A stretch of DNA of 64,000 bases from Methyloligella sp. (GTDB lineage: Bacteria > Pseudomonadota > Alphaproteobacteria > Rhizobiales > HXMU1428-3): NCBI GenBank assembly GCA_021604645.1, contig BQJJ01000008.1:124001-188000 (forward strand), in the 5' to 3' direction. Shown piece by piece: positions 9,556 to 18,917 of this stretch. A model generated the notes under the pieces. It saw nothing but the letters and a program-made list of their open reading frames with translations, was not told where the DNA came from and did no database searches. The stretch's first letter is position 1, and the number at the start of each line of letters is the position of its first letter. Position numbers and translations under genes: made by a program.

Positions 9556-10752
9556 CTATTCAGCCACTCCAGCAATCGCTTTGGCAAAATCTGAAGGATC
9601 AAATGGTTGCATATCTTCAATGGATTCACCAACACCAATCGCATGAATAGGTAGCTTATATTTCTCAGCAATCGCCACCAAAATACCACCTCTAGCAGTA
9701 CCATCCAGCTTGGTCATGATAAGCCCGGTAACACCGGCTATCTTTTGAAAAATTTCAACTTGGTTCAAAGCATTCTGTCCAGTGGTTGCGTCTAAAGTTA
9801 GCAACACATCATGAGGACCAGTTGGATCAAACTTCTTTATTACGCGAACAATTTTCTCAAGCTCCGCCATCAAATCAGCCTTATTTTGCAACCGACCAGC
9901 CGTATCAATCATCAAAATATCTGTGTTCTCAGCTCTGGCTTTTTCCAAAGCATCATACACCAACCCGGATGCATCAGCACCAATCTGACCAGAGACAAAT
10001 CCAGCCCCTGTTCTCTCACCCCAAACCTTAAGCTGGTCAACTGCAGCCGCTCGAAACGTGTCCCCCGCAGCGAGCATAACGGAGCGTCCTTCGTTCTTAA
10101 ATTTCAGCGCTAATTTGCCAATTGAAGTGGTTTTACCGGCCCCGTTTACACCAACCATAAGCAAGATATGTGGCTTATTTTCACCACTAACAACCAAAGG
10201 TTGTGCAACCGGTTTCAGAATGGTTTCAACCTCATTGGATAAAATTTGCCGAACTTCTTCACCTGAAATCTCTTTATCATAGCGCGAACTAGACAATTGA
10301 TCAGTGATTCGCATGGCCGTTGCCACGCCCAAATCAGATTGAATGAGCAGATCTTCTAAATCCTGCAAAGCCTCATCATCTAGTTTGGATTTAGTGAAAA
10401 TACTAGTAATGCCTTCAGTTAATTTTGAAGACGATTTAGATAAACCAGACGTTAGACGTGAGAACCACCCTTTTTTCGGTGGGGTTTCAGGCTCTTTTTG
10501 GGTTTCATCATGTGAAACATCAGGCTCAGTTTGCTCTAGAGAAGTTGAGAGAACCTCTTCATCGACGACTTCATCACCTAAAGAAATCTCTTCGCTTGCT
10601 TCCTCTCCCTGAGTTTGGTCAGCAAGATCTGTAGCACCATCATTTTCATTCAAAGGGACATCTAAAACATCTTTTTCTTTTTTTCCTCCAAAAAGGCGCC
10701 CAAACAAGCCACTTGCCTTTTCCTTTTCACCGCTGTTCCCGTCACCGCTCAT
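9556..10752 (-). CDS. ftsY: Signal recognition particle receptor FtsY
   Basis: FtsY is the GTPase that docks SRP-ribosome complexes at the inner membrane. Of 398 residues, roughly the first 95 are acidic and low in complexity (the A domain), followed by the N domain and the G domain. Visible motifs are GVNGAGKTTSIGKLA (G1), DTFRAAA, DTAGRL (G3), TKLDGTARGG (G4) and GVGESIEDMQPF at the C-terminus. The start overlaps the mtaB stop by four bases (ATGA), so translation of the two is coupled. Confidence 0.97.
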   Translation of the reverse strand: MSGDGNSGEKEKASGLFGRLFGGKKEKDVLDVPLNENDGATDLADQTQGEEASEEISLGDEVVDEEVLSTSLEQTEPDVSHDETQKEPETPPKKGWFSRLTSGLSKSSSKLTEGITSIFTKSKLDDEALQDLEDLLIQSDLGVATAMRITDQLSSSRYDKEISGEEVRQILSNEVETILKPVAQPLVVSGENKPHILLMVGVNGAGKTTSIGKLALKFKNEGRSVMLAAGDTFRAAAVDQLKVWGERTGAGFVSGQIGADASGLVYDALEKARAENTDILMIDTAGRLQNKADLMAELEKIVRVIKKFDPTGPHDVLLTLDATTGQNALNQVEIFQKIAGVTGLIMTKLDGTARGGILVAIAEKYKLPIHAIGVGESIEDMQPFDPSDFAKAIAGVAE

Positions 10753-12023
10753 ACCAAAACCTCACCTTTCAATTGCCCATCCTCTTGTCGTCTCACCTTA
10801 GCTCGAATTATCGCTCCAGGCTGATAAGGACCATCCAACTGAACTTCAATAAAATTCTCTGCGCGGCCCATTTGACCACGCTCCATTAATAACTCAACAG
10901 GCTGCCCATCCAGTGTTTCCATATAAGAAAGTAACCGCTCATTCCCAAGCGCGCGCAGCCGTGCAGCTCTTTCTTTAATCACAGCCTTCGTCACTTGCGG
11001 CATCAAAGCCGCTGGTGTACCTGGCCGCGGGGAAAAAGGAAACACATGCAAAAAGGTAAGCCCGCACTCTTCCACAAGACGCAAACTATTCTCAAACATC
11101 TCATCAGTCTCAGTAGGGAAACCAGCAATAATATCGGCACCAAAAACAATATTGGGTCTAAGCTCTCTCACTTGGCTACAAAACGCAATCGCATCTTCAC
11201 GTGAATGACGCCGTTTCATGCGCTTCAAAATCATATTGTCACCAGCTTGCAGCGAGAGATGCAAATGAGGCATCAACCGCTCGTCATTCGCGATAACATC
11301 CATCAAAGCATCATCAGCTTCAACAGAGTCAATTGATGAAATTCTCAATCGCTTTAAATCAGGAACATGCTTTAAAATTTGCTGACAAAGCTTGCCAAGG
11401 CTTGGCTCCCCCGGCAAATCACGTCCATAAGCCGTGATATCAACTCCTGTAATGACAATTTCTTTGTAACCCTCATCTACAAGATGAGACACTTGATGCA
11501 CCACCTCACCAGCTGGAACCGAGCGAGAATTCCCTCGCCCAAACGGAATGATACAAAATGTACACCGATGGTCACAACCATTTTGCACCTGAACATAAGC
11601 CCGTGCCCGCCCACCAAAAGCAGATATTAAATGTCCCGCCGTTTCAGTTACAGACATAATATCATTAACTTGGCAAGGTTCTGAAGTTTCTGTAGCCAAG
11701 CCCTGAAAGGTCTCAGCTTTCATTTTTTCATCATTGCCAATAACAAAATCAACCTCATCCATCTTGTCAAACATCTGAGGATCAATTTGCGCGGCACAAC
11801 CGGTCACAATAATTTTAGCGTCTGGGTTTTCTCTTTTTAAACGGCGCACCGTTTGCCGTGCCTGGCGAACAGCCTCATTCGTCACAGCGCAACTATTAAT
11901 TATAATCGCATCATCAAGGCCAGCATTGCGAGCATGTTCACTCATCACCTCAGATTCATAAGAATTGAGCCGACAACCAAATGTCACAATTTGTGGAGCA
12001 TCAGATTTTGGATTTTTATTCAT
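10749..12023 (-). CDS. mtaB: tRNA t6A37 methylthiotransferase MtaB
   Basis: This is a radical-SAM enzyme that converts t6A37 to ms2t6A37 in tRNAs reading ANN codons. The 424 residues show the N-terminal UPF0004 domain with three Cys (FGCRLNS, NSCAVTNEA, VTGCAAQ) for one [4Fe-4S] cluster, then the radical-SAM motif CDHRCTFC for the second, and a C-terminal TRAM-like segment. It is the first gene of mtaB-ftsY-yciB, with dapF just upstream on the same strand. The ATG is used; the ribosome binding site is weak. Confidence 0.95.
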   Translation of the reverse strand: MNKNPKSDAPQIVTFGCRLNSYESEVMSEHARNAGLDDAIIINSCAVTNEAVRQARQTVRRLKRENPDAKIIVTGCAAQIDPQMFDKMDEVDFVIGNDEKMKAETFQGLATETSEPCQVNDIMSVTETAGHLISAFGGRARAYVQVQNGCDHRCTFCIIPFGRGNSRSVPAGEVVHQVSHLVDEGYKEIVITGVDITAYGRDLPGEPSLGKLCQQILKHVPDLKRLRISSIDSVEADDALMDVIANDERLMPHLHLSLQAGDNMILKRMKRRHSREDAIAFCSQVRELRPNIVFGADIIAGFPTETDEMFENSLRLVEECGLTFLHVFPFSPRPGTPAALMPQVTKAVIKERAARLRALGNERLLSYMETLDGQPVELLMERGQMGRAENFIEVQLDGPYQPGAIIRAKVRRQEDGQLKGEVLV

Positions 12024-12077
12024 TTAAATACGCTAAACTCGCTTTACCCAATTTCATTTCAGGCCAGTACATTCCCA

Positions 12078-12917
12078 CTAGGAAATCTCAACCTCACCCT
12101 TATACTCAACTTCAACAGGTCCTGTCATTAAGATATGATCATCCGCTTCACGCCAATGAATTTGCAAATCACCACCAGGCAATGAAACAGAAACATTCCT
12201 TCCAGTCAGTTTTTTCCGCGCCGCACAAACAGCAGCGGCACAAGCCGCCGTACCACATGCTTTTGTCAAACCAGCACCACGCTCCCAAACATGAAGAATA
12301 AGAGAGTTTTTGGATGTCACTTGAGCCAAAGAAATATTAGCCCGCTCAGGAAACATTGGGTGGTTCTCAAGCATAGGACCAAATTTAGCTAAGTCATGCG
12401 CTTCAACATCATCAACCCAAAAAATACTATGCGGGTTCCCGACATTTACAACCGAAGGAGAATGCAATACAGGCGCATCAATTGGCCCTATTTGCAATTC
12501 AATCATCCTCGTATCTCGAAACTCTTCCATTAAAGGAATGTCTTCCCAACCAAATTTGGGAACCCCCATATCAACTGTGACTTGGTCTTGCCCAATAATC
12601 TGAGCAATTAAAACCCCCGCATTTGTCTCAATCGTTACCCCAGCACGGTTCAATTCACCGGCAACAATCCGCCCAACACATCTGGTCGCATTACCACAAG
12701 CATCAACCTCAGACCCATCAGCGTTCAAAATTCGCATAAACACATCAGCTTTAGAAGATGGCTCAAGCACGATCACCTGATCACAGCCCACACCATCATC
12801 GCGATTAGCAACAAATGCAGCCTGTTCAGAACTCAACGACAAAGGCTGTTCTCTGCTATCGAAAATAGCAAAGTCATTCCCAAGTCCATTCATTTTAATA
12901 AAGCTAACGGTGTTCAT
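12078..12917 (-). CDS. dapF: Diaminopimelate epimerase
   Basis: DapF interconverts LL- and meso-diaminopimelate for lysine and peptidoglycan synthesis. The 279-residue protein carries both catalytic cysteines: Cys74 in DACGNATRC and a second near residue 220 in KACGTAAC. It also has the N-terminal KMNGLGNDF motif and [12 protein letters not shown]. It lies 54 nt upstream of mtaB on the same strand, a common alphaproteobacterial order, and probably starts that operon. Confidence 0.96.
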   Translation of the reverse strand: MNTVSFIKMNGLGNDFAIFDSREQPLSLSSEQAAFVANRDDGVGCDQVIVLEPSSKADVFMRILNADGSEVDACGNATRCVGRIVAGELNRAGVTIETNAGVLIAQIIGQDQVTVDMGVPKFGWEDIPLMEEFRDTRMIELQIGPIDAPVLHSPSVVNVGNPHSIFWVDDVEAHDLAKFGPMLENHPMFPERANISLAQVTSKNSLILHVWERGAGLTKACGTAACAAAVCAARKKLTGRNVSVSLPGGDLQIHWREADDHILMTGPVEVEYKGEVEIS

Positions 12918-13032
12918 CTACTTAGTCTCAGTTCTACGGGCTATACCCAACTTAATCTTTAGGCTTTCATCGCTCTATATAAGCATGAAGGCTTATAAAA
13001 CCAAATTTAATCTCACGTCACCCCGTATAGAG

Positions 13033-13917
13033 TTAAAGAGCTGGATCAGGTAAACCATTCAAGCGGGCGCAAGCTACAACGCTATTTCGAAGCAAACAAG
13101 CAATCGTCATCGGCCCAACTCCTCCGGGCACTGGCGTAATAAAGCCAGCAACCTCAGCCGTCTCGTCATACGCCACATCGCCTTTTAACTTTGTTTTTCC
13201 TAACTCATTCACAGTCCGATGTATGCCAACATCAATCACAATAGCACCAGGCTTAATCCATGAACCCTTCACCATCTCACATTGTCCAGCCGCCGCCACA
13301 ACCAAATCAGCGCGGCGTACAATCTCTGGCAAGTTTTGTGTTCTGGAATGAGCAACCGTCACCGTGCAGTTTTCTTGCAATAACAATTGTGCAACTGGTT
13401 TCCCAACAATGTTAGAGCGCCCAATAACAACCGCATTCAATCCAGTTAAATCAGCTTGAGCTTGCTTGGCTAAAATCACACAACCAACAGGCGTGCACGG
13501 CACCAATGCTTTTTGCCCTGTCGCCAACCGACCAGCATTAATTGGATGAAACCCATCAACATCTTTTGCTGGGTCAATCGCTGAGATGACTTTGCGCTCA
13601 TCAATATGATCCGGCACTGGCAATTGCACAAGAATTCCATGAACCGTATCATCATTGTTCAACTGCTCAATAAGTTGAAGCAAATCATCTTCAGCAGTTT
13701 CAGCTGGTAGCCGATGCTCAAAACTTGCCATACCAACTTCAACAGTTTGTTTTGCTTTGTTTTTTACATAAACTTCAGAAGCCGGATCTGCGCCAACAAG
13801 CACAACGGCTAAACCTGGGGTTACACCAACAGTTTCTTTAATCTTGGCAACTTCATCCGCGATAGACGCTCTAAGCGCTTTAGCTGTTAGTTTGCCATCA
13901 ATGATTTGAGCTGTCAT
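13033..13917 (-). CDS. folD: Bifunctional methylenetetrahydrofolate dehydrogenase/cyclohydrolase
   Basis: FolD interconverts methylene-, methenyl- and formyl-tetrahydrofolate with NADP. The 294 residues include the active-site segment [14 protein letters not shown] (catalytic Lys), [10 protein letters not shown], the Rossmann motif [16 protein letters not shown] and the C-terminal [15 protein letters not shown]. The ATG is preceded by AAGGA. It follows yggT and the DUF167 gene on the same strand, an arrangement I recall as conserved in Hyphomicrobiales. Confidence 0.97.
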   Translation of the reverse strand: MTAQIIDGKLTAKALRASIADEVAKIKETVGVTPGLAVVLVGADPASEVYVKNKAKQTVEVGMASFEHRLPAETAEDDLLQLIEQLNNDDTVHGILVQLPVPDHIDERKVISAIDPAKDVDGFHPINAGRLATGQKALVPCTPVGCVILAKQAQADLTGLNAVVIGRSNIVGKPVAQLLLQENCTVTVAHSRTQNLPEIVRRADLVVAAAGQCEMVKGSWIKPGAIVIDVGIHRTVNELGKTKLKGDVAYDETAEVAGFITPVPGGVGPMTIACLLRNSVVACARLNGLPDPAL

Positions 13918-13958
13918 TTATCAGCATCCTTACATGTAAATTTTTAAGAATTTTAATT

Positions 13959-14291
13959 TCAAAGATTTGATAGAAGGTTGTTGACTTCATCCATCAAATT
14001 TTGCCCGTCTCCCTCAATCAAAACAGTCTTATGTCTAGACTTCGATCCAGTTAATAAAATGACGGTAGACTTTGGGACATTCAACCACTTCGCGATCACT
14101 TTAAGAACGGCTTTATTCGCAAGACCTTTATCAGCAATGGCCCGAACAGAAACTCGTAAAAGTTCAATCTCGCCTTTTCGATCATCGCATACGACCTCAG
14201 ATCCTTTAACTTCATCCCTTTGTGCTTTTGGAGAAACAAGGATGTGAAGTTTAATCCCCTCATCAATGACTTTATAAGGCAAATTTGCCAA
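13959..14291 (-). CDS. DUF167 (YggU) family protein
   Basis: This is a small 110-residue protein of the DUF167/YggU family, recognised by LVSPKAQRDEVKG near residue 20 and DKGLANKAVLKVIAKWL near residues 57-73. Its biochemical role is unknown. The only in-frame start is a TTG at 14291, placed directly after a stop codon in the same frame; the N-terminus fits the family. It lies 26 nt after yggT and 40 nt before folD, so the three probably form one transcript. Confidence 0.85.
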   Translation of the reverse strand: MANLPYKVIDEGIKLHILVSPKAQRDEVKGSEVVCDDRKGEIELLRVSVRAIADKGLANKAVLKVIAKWLNVPKSTVILLTGSKSRHKTVLIEGDGQNLMDEVNNLLSNL

Positions 14292-14317
14292 TCAATTTCA
14301 CCGACTAAAATTTTGTC

Positions 14318-14626
14318 TTAAATACCAGCTTGATGGAAAAAAGGAATGAGCCACCCACGAATGACCACAAATTGCAAAAACATAAAAAATATCAGTAATA
14401 GCAATGGCGCCAAATCAACACCATTAATCGGCGGCACAAGGGAACGAAACGGTCGGTACATTGGCTCAGTAACTGTATGTAAAAATTGCATCACTGACTG
14501 CACAAAATTATTGTAAGTATCAACAATTCCAAAGGCCACAAGCCAGCTTAAAATTACACTGATAATCACAACCCATTTTAAAAGATCAATGATAACAACA
14601 TCAATAAATTGCAACAAAGGGATCAT
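14318..14626 (-). CDS. YggT family membrane protein
   Basis: The 102-residue protein has two hydrophobic stretches (about residues 8-28 and 65-95) joined by the family signature TVTEPMYRPFRSLVPPING. YggT proteins are inner-membrane proteins of uncertain function, linked to envelope organisation and often next to DUF167 genes, as here. I chose the ATG at 14626, preceded by GAAAGAG; a TTG five codons upstream is possible but less likely. Confidence 0.9.
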   Translation of the reverse strand: MIPLLQFIDVVIIDLLKWVVIISVILSWLVAFGIVDTYNNFVQSVMQFLHTVTEPMYRPFRSLVPPINGVDLAPLLLLIFFMFLQFVVIRGWLIPFFHQAGI

Positions 14627-14741
14627 AGTTCGCTCTTTCAACTATTGGTCATTTTTTTAAATGTAGCCTTAGCAGTCAAAGGCTTGAAAAGCAATAATGA
14701 ACCAAAGCTGTTAACGTTCTGCTATTCACCAGCAACCCCGG

Positions 14742-15632
14742 TTAAAAAGATCTCTTTTTATATAAAAATCCCATAAGTGGTGCCATTAAGCTTCCTGGAA
14801 TAACGCGCAAAAACAAGGCCGCCAATGAATATATAAAACCAGGCGTGATAATTGCCCAAATTCTCGTCAACATCCCCCGATGAACTGAACGAGCCACAAA
14901 ACGTGGCTTCAAATGCCAAAGAAGGTAATTATACAAAGAATTCTGTCCATCAATCTTATGATGAAACGCCGTTTTCGTCGGGCCAGCTAAAATAGCTCCA
15001 ATATAGACCCCTTTCCCCCTCACTTCATTGGCTAAGCTTTCAGTAAAATTAACAACATAAGCTTTGGTGGAAAAATAAATCGAATTGTAAGGCCCTGGTG
15101 TCACACCACCAAGCGACGCCATATTAAGTAAAGTCCCAGAACCACGAGCAGTCATTTTTGGCAAATAACGATGTGTCAGGGCAGTCAAAACCTTAATATT
15201 CACATCCAGTACATGCTCTAGCTCACTCCATTCTGCCTCAAGGAATTCGTCTCGCTCTCCAAGTCCAGCATTATTCACTAAGATTTCAACATGATAGCCC
15301 TTTGACTCAAGTAAATCATCTATCGTGTCGTGGAGTTCAAAATTGGCAAGGTCCATGGCTAATGACAAAATTTCTCCTGAGCTAATTTTTTGCAAACGCG
15401 CTGCAACCGAGCGCAAACGGTCCTCATTCTTGCCGATAAGTAATAGATTATAGCCAGCTTCAGCTAATTCATGAGCAAGTGCAGCACCAATACCACCAGA
15501 TCCACCAGTAATCAAAACAAGAGGCGTGGTATGAACTTCAGGAAGGTTAGAAGGCAATCTACGCCTACGCCAAAATTCAGTAAGTTTTCCAATTAATGCC
15601 GCAATTTTTAAAGTAAAAGATTTAGTTTTCAT
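14742..15632 (-). CDS. Short-chain dehydrogenase/reductase
   Basis: The 296-residue protein is a classical SDR: cofactor motif TGGSGGIG near residue 42, NNAG near residue 120, catalytic Ser in NMASLGG and YxxxK as YFSTK near residue 187. N-terminal and C-terminal additions are basic or hydrophobic (SLAALFLRVIPGSL near the end), suggesting membrane association as in family members acting on lipids. The substrate is unknown. It is a single-gene unit on the minus strand with a weak ribosome binding site. Confidence 0.88.
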   Translation of the reverse strand: MKTKSFTLKIAALIGKLTEFWRRRRLPSNLPEVHTTPLVLITGGSGGIGAALAHELAEAGYNLLLIGKNEDRLRSVAARLQKISSGEILSLAMDLANFELHDTIDDLLESKGYHVEILVNNAGLGERDEFLEAEWSELEHVLDVNIKVLTALTHRYLPKMTARGSGTLLNMASLGGVTPGPYNSIYFSTKAYVVNFTESLANEVRGKGVYIGAILAGPTKTAFHHKIDGQNSLYNYLLWHLKPRFVARSVHRGMLTRIWAIITPGFIYSLAALFLRVIPGSLMAPLMGFLYKKRSF

Positions 15633-15932
15633 TCTTATTATTATACCTAAATTCCAAGAGATGTCTGATCACATCAAATGTCGCAACTCTTTTAAACAAG
15701 AATGCCTAATATAACATCAAACTTAAATCAAAACTTCAGACTTAAGAAGGAAAGTGTTGTCACATAGGAAACAATTATAAATGATAAGCCCAATCATGTT
15801 TTTAACTATACAGCAATTTATCAATTGCGTTATCACTGTCGCAAAAAACAGCTACAAAGCAGCAATTACCAAATGTTCAGCTAAGCTCAGGAATACAATC
15901 ATCTTCATGAAAACAAAATATGAGAGTATAAA
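15633..15932. other. Intergenic region without recognised features
   Basis: About 300 AT-rich bases separate the divergent SDR and ArsC-like genes. I see no coding frame, strong hairpin or repeat-family copy. Promoters for both genes are expected here but none could be assigned. Confidence 0.3.
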
Positions 15933-16439
15933 GTGACACAGCAACCATTGAATGTCTTATTCTTATGCAATACGAACACAACCTGCTCAATCATTGCTGA
16001 AGCCGTCATGAATAGGTTAAGCCAAACAGATGCTGCCGGCAGGTTTAAGGCTTACAGTGCTGGCAGTTTTCACAGAGGCATGGTCCACCCCCATACCCTT
16101 CATCTTCTGGCAAATAATAATTATGACCCGAACGAATTCCGTTCAAAAAACTGGCAAGAGTTCGCTGAACCAGATGCCCCGACAATGGACTTCATCTTTA
16201 CTCTCACAGATGAAATTACCCAAGAAGCTTGCCCATCATTCCCTGGCCTCCCCCTCACAGCACATTGGAGTGTACCAGACCCCGCCATGGCAAACGGAAC
16301 CAACGCTGAAATTCATTATGCATTTTCAGATACACTACGTATGATCGAACAGCGGGTGAGCATTTTTGTCAATTTGCCGCACAAAAGCCTAGATAAACTA
16401 ACACTCCAACAACGCATTGATGATATTGGAAACCGTTAA
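15933..16439 (+). CDS. ArsC/LMW-phosphatase paralogue with altered active site
   Basis: This 168-residue protein is clearly homologous along its length to the ArsC at 19021, sharing YSAGS, VHPHTLHLL, FRSKNW, PDAPTMDFIFT, VPDPA and the C-terminal LDKLTLQQRIDDIG. The phosphate-binding loop, however, reads CNTNTTCS where the true ArsC reads CTGNSARS. Cys12 is present but the essential Arg18 is Cys. The first resolving Cys (FTVCD in the paralogue) is Thr92, while Cys100 remains. Normal arsenate reduction is therefore unlikely; it may bind a ligand, act as a regulator or be decaying. The frame is intact and the start is GTG. Confidence 0.85.
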   Translation: MTQQPLNVLFLCNTNTTCSIIAEAVMNRLSQTDAAGRFKAYSAGSFHRGMVHPHTLHLLANNNYDPNEFRSKNWQEFAEPDAPTMDFIFTLTDEITQEACPSFPGLPLTAHWSVPDPAMANGTNAEIHYAFSDTLRMIEQRVSIFVNLPHKSLDKLTLQQRIDDIGNR

Positions 16440-16466
16440 ACAAAAGCAAATAGTACGCCCATTTGT

Positions 16467-17084
16467 TCAAGACAAAGCCCACCAAAAATAAAGCGGAACC
16501 AACCCATAACTTGCCGCCCCCACAATCAACCCGGCCTTAAGCAAAGCGCTATCAAACCGCCTCCATAAAACCACAATACATAACAAAGCCAGCAAACATT
16601 CAAAGAAAGAAACCACATCTCCATAGTGCTCCCTGTTCCAATAAGAAAGCGGTGAATGAAATCGAAACTCGGTAAAGGGCCAAAAATGTTGGTGTGCATC
16701 TGCGTGATGAAACGGCAAATCAAAAGCCAAATGCAACAGCGCAGCACCACAAAGAAATTGCAACCATTGCACTTTCAGAAACCACCCAACAATGAAAAGC
16801 ACCACATAAAGCGGCAATGAATTTGAAATGGCCGAATATGTTTGCCAAGGCTCTTGCCAATAGACGGAAGTCCATAATTCATGAGATGAAATTCCAGCAA
16901 TAAACTTCGCCCATAGAAACAAAATATAAATAGATAAATCTGGCAGCAGTGCCCCAACAATGACAGCACAATTCAGCCCCCAAAAAGCACTTCCTCTATC
17001 AGAGATTTCTGCACTCATATCTGAGCTCTGGCCTGATCTGGAAAGAGCAGCTCCAGCAATTAGCAAATGTGTCGGCGTCATCAT
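16467..17084 (-). CDS. YdjM-like membrane-bound putative metal hydrolase
   Basis: The 205-residue polytopic protein starts with MTPTHLLIAGAAL and has GALLPDLSIY and LLHLAFDLPFHHADAHQHFWPF, a His/Asp pattern resembling the YdjM/LexA-regulated membrane hydrolase family (PF04307-like). Homologues in alphaproteobacteria are sometimes labelled cobalamin biosynthesis CobQ, which I consider mis-annotation. Four or five hydrophobic segments are visible. It is convergent with the ArsC-like gene. Its function is unknown and family membership is from memory of the motif pattern. Confidence 0.6.
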   Translation of the reverse strand: MMTPTHLLIAGAALSRSGQSSDMSAEISDRGSAFWGLNCAVIVGALLPDLSIYILFLWAKFIAGISSHELWTSVYWQEPWQTYSAISNSLPLYVVLFIVGWFLKVQWLQFLCGAALLHLAFDLPFHHADAHQHFWPFTEFRFHSPLSYWNREHYGDVVSFFECLLALLCIVVLWRRFDSALLKAGLIVGAASYGLVPLYFWWALS

Positions 17085-17389
17085 GTTAAAGAGATCCTAT
17101 GCTTATCATCTTGGCCCTCATAGCAAAAAAGTTAAGATAGAAAACTTTAAAAAAAACAAGCAAAGAAACCAAATCACTTTCTAGCTATCTGGCTAGCTAC
17201 CTGGTACACAAACGGCCAATCCCAACTTAAAGCCATATAATCACTGAGCAATTAAACCTTATACAAACTATCAACTTTATAGGGACGGTAGGAAATGCTA
17301 GAACCAAGCAGTTTAATATAGTGCTGTAGTCAATACCAAGGCTCTGGGAGCATCAGAAGCACGTAAAAACCACGATTAGAGAGATCCAA
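17085..17389. other. Upstream region of the HupE/UreJ gene, nothing recognised
   Basis: These 305 bases lie between divergent genes. I looked for a cobalamin riboswitch, because HupE/UreJ genes are often metal- or B12-regulated, but could not find its conserved boxes. No repeat-family copy occurs here. Confidence 0.3.
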
Positions 17390-18514
17390 ATGCAAAAATT
17401 TTCCCAAAAGTTTTCCAAAACTTTACCCTTTCTCATTTCATCTCTTGTTTTTATTTCTTTTGTGACCATTGCAATAAGCATTGCCCACGCACACGGCATG
17501 TCAGACGCCGAAAAAGCAACAGCCATAGGTGGCAGTAACCTTCAATACATCTGGCTCGGCGCCACACATATGCTCTCAGGTTTTGATCACCTTGCTTTCG
17601 TATTCGGTATTGTTTTCTTTTTGAGAAGCTTTGGTGAGATTGCTAAATATGTCACCACTTTCACAGTCGGTCATTCCATCACCTTGATATACGCAACCCT
17701 CAACGGCATCCAGCTCAATCATTACATCATCGACGCAATCATTGCTCTGAGTGTTTGTTACATTGCTTTTCATAATCTGGGTGGCTTTCGAAAATATCTC
17801 AAAACACCAGCCCCCAATATGCTTTTGATGATTTTCGTTCTTGGCCTCATTCACGGCTTTGGCCTGTCAACCATTTTGCAAGAGTTGCCATTAGACAAAA
17901 ACAATCTCCTGGCCAATATCATATCCTTCAATATCGGTATCGAGCTTGGCCAATTACTCGCGCTCGTCCTTATGCTTATTGTCATCATGGCCTTGAGGAA
18001 AACATCTTTGTTTCCACTCTTCAGTAAAGTTGTGAACTTGTGTCTTATACTCATCGGCGCAGCATTATTCTTCATGCAAATGAACGGGTATATAACTTCT
18101 CAAGAGTCAAAGCTTATTGAAAAAAGTGCTGAAGCCCCAGCCAAGACTAAGACAGAAAAACAACGATTGGTTCCACTAAAAGAAACCAACCTGGAATGGC
18201 AAGACACCATCACGATCAAAGTGCCAGCCAACAAAGGCATCGAATATAAATTCACAGCTGAAAAAGGTGCAAGCTTCAGCTACACATGGAAAACTGAAAA
18301 CGGCGAAGAAATCTTCTTTGATTTTCACGGCGAGCCAAAAGGCAACTCAACCGGCTATTTCAAAAGCTATAAAGAAACCACAGCCAACACCTCATCCGGC
18401 ACTCTAACAACCCCGTTTGAAGGAACCCACGGCTGGTACTGGGCCAACAAAACAGCAAAGCCAATCACCGTGATTTTAAAAGCTGTTGGGGACTACAAAC
18501 GCACGGATCAATAA
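17390..18514 (+). CDS. HupE/UreJ membrane protein fused to an anchor-protein-like C-terminal domain
   Basis: The 374 residues fall into two parts. Residues 1 to about 240 hold a signal-like segment and a HupE/UreJ core: THMLSGFDHLAFVFG, TVGHSITLI, GLIHGFGLSTIL and FNIGIELGQL, with conserved His/Asp/Glu in six or seven membrane spans. Family members are linked to nickel, cobalt or other metal uptake. After a Lys/Glu linker, residues 270-374 form a soluble domain with FSYTWKTENGEE, FDFHGEP and FEGTHGWYWANKT. I recall that domain from separate proteins annotated as transmembrane anchor protein, encoded near HupE-type genes. It lies between two arsC-type genes, so a role in metal or oxyanion handling is possible but unproven. 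Confidence 0.8.
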   Translation: MQKFSQKFSKTLPFLISSLVFISFVTIAISIAHAHGMSDAEKATAIGGSNLQYIWLGATHMLSGFDHLAFVFGIVFFLRSFGEIAKYVTTFTVGHSITLIYATLNGIQLNHYIIDAIIALSVCYIAFHNLGGFRKYLKTPAPNMLLMIFVLGLIHGFGLSTILQELPLDKNNLLANIISFNIGIELGQLLALVLMLIVIMALRKTSLFPLFSKVVNLCLILIGAALFFMQMNGYITSQESKLIEKSAEAPAKTKTEKQRLVPLKETNLEWQDTITIKVPANKGIEYKFTAEKGASFSYTWKTENGEEIFFDFHGEPKGNSTGYFKSYKETTANTSSGTLTTPFEGTHGWYWANKTAKPITVILKAVGDYKRTDQ

Positions 18515-18534
18515 AACGAAAAAAGTCAAAATGG

Positions 18535-18897
18535 CTATGCTGTTTCTTTGAAAGAAGAGCGCCGAACAGGGCGGTTTTTCATCCCCAAAAGCCGGTCTCT
18601 GTCAGAAATCGCCAGAGCTTCAGAACGCCCGCTCTCAATTGATGCATCTACAATTTGTGCCTGCCACTCGGCAAGTTCTGGGTTAATACAGTAATAAACC
18701 CATTGTGCTTCTCGACGCGAACAAACAAGCCCTGCATCCCTCAACGCTGCCATATGCCGAGAAATCTTAGGTTGAGAAATTTCAAGCGCATACACCAGCT
18801 CGCAGACACAAAGTTCCTCTTCACCAGAAAGAAGCAACAATGCCCGCACGCGCGTCTCATCACTAAGAGTTTTAAAGGTTAAAATCTGTTCCATCAT
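18535..18897 (-). CDS. arsR: ArsR-family metalloregulator
   Basis: This is a 120-residue winged-helix repressor. ELCVCELVYAL near residues 28-38 carries the two-Cys metal/metalloid site of ArsR and is followed by the recognition helix ISQPKISRHMAALRDAGLV and wing SRREAQWVYYCI. It is divergent from arsC at 19021, with a perfect palindrome between them that fits an ArsR operator. The likely ligand is arsenite, by context. It may also act on the neighbouring HupE/UreJ gene, with which it is convergent. Confidence 0.92.
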   Translation of the reverse strand: MMEQILTFKTLSDETRVRALLLLSGEEELCVCELVYALEISQPKISRHMAALRDAGLVCSRREAQWVYYCINPELAEWQAQIVDASIESGRSEALAISDRDRLLGMKNRPVRRSSFKETA

Positions 18898-18917
18898 TTT
18901 TTAGTATACACCAATTA

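Noticed and set aside
12978-12997. Hairpin TATAAGC/GCTTATA between folD and dapF as a terminator
   Set aside because: No T-run follows on the minus strand, so it is not supported as a terminator for folD.
15933-16439. Calling the first ArsC-like gene a pseudogene
   Set aside because: The frame is intact, the fold motifs are conserved and changes are focused on the active site, which fits functional divergence better than decay.
17085-17389. Cobalamin or nickel riboswitch upstream of the HupE/UreJ fusion
   Set aside because: The conserved boxes of those riboswitches could not be found by eye in the 305-nt leader.
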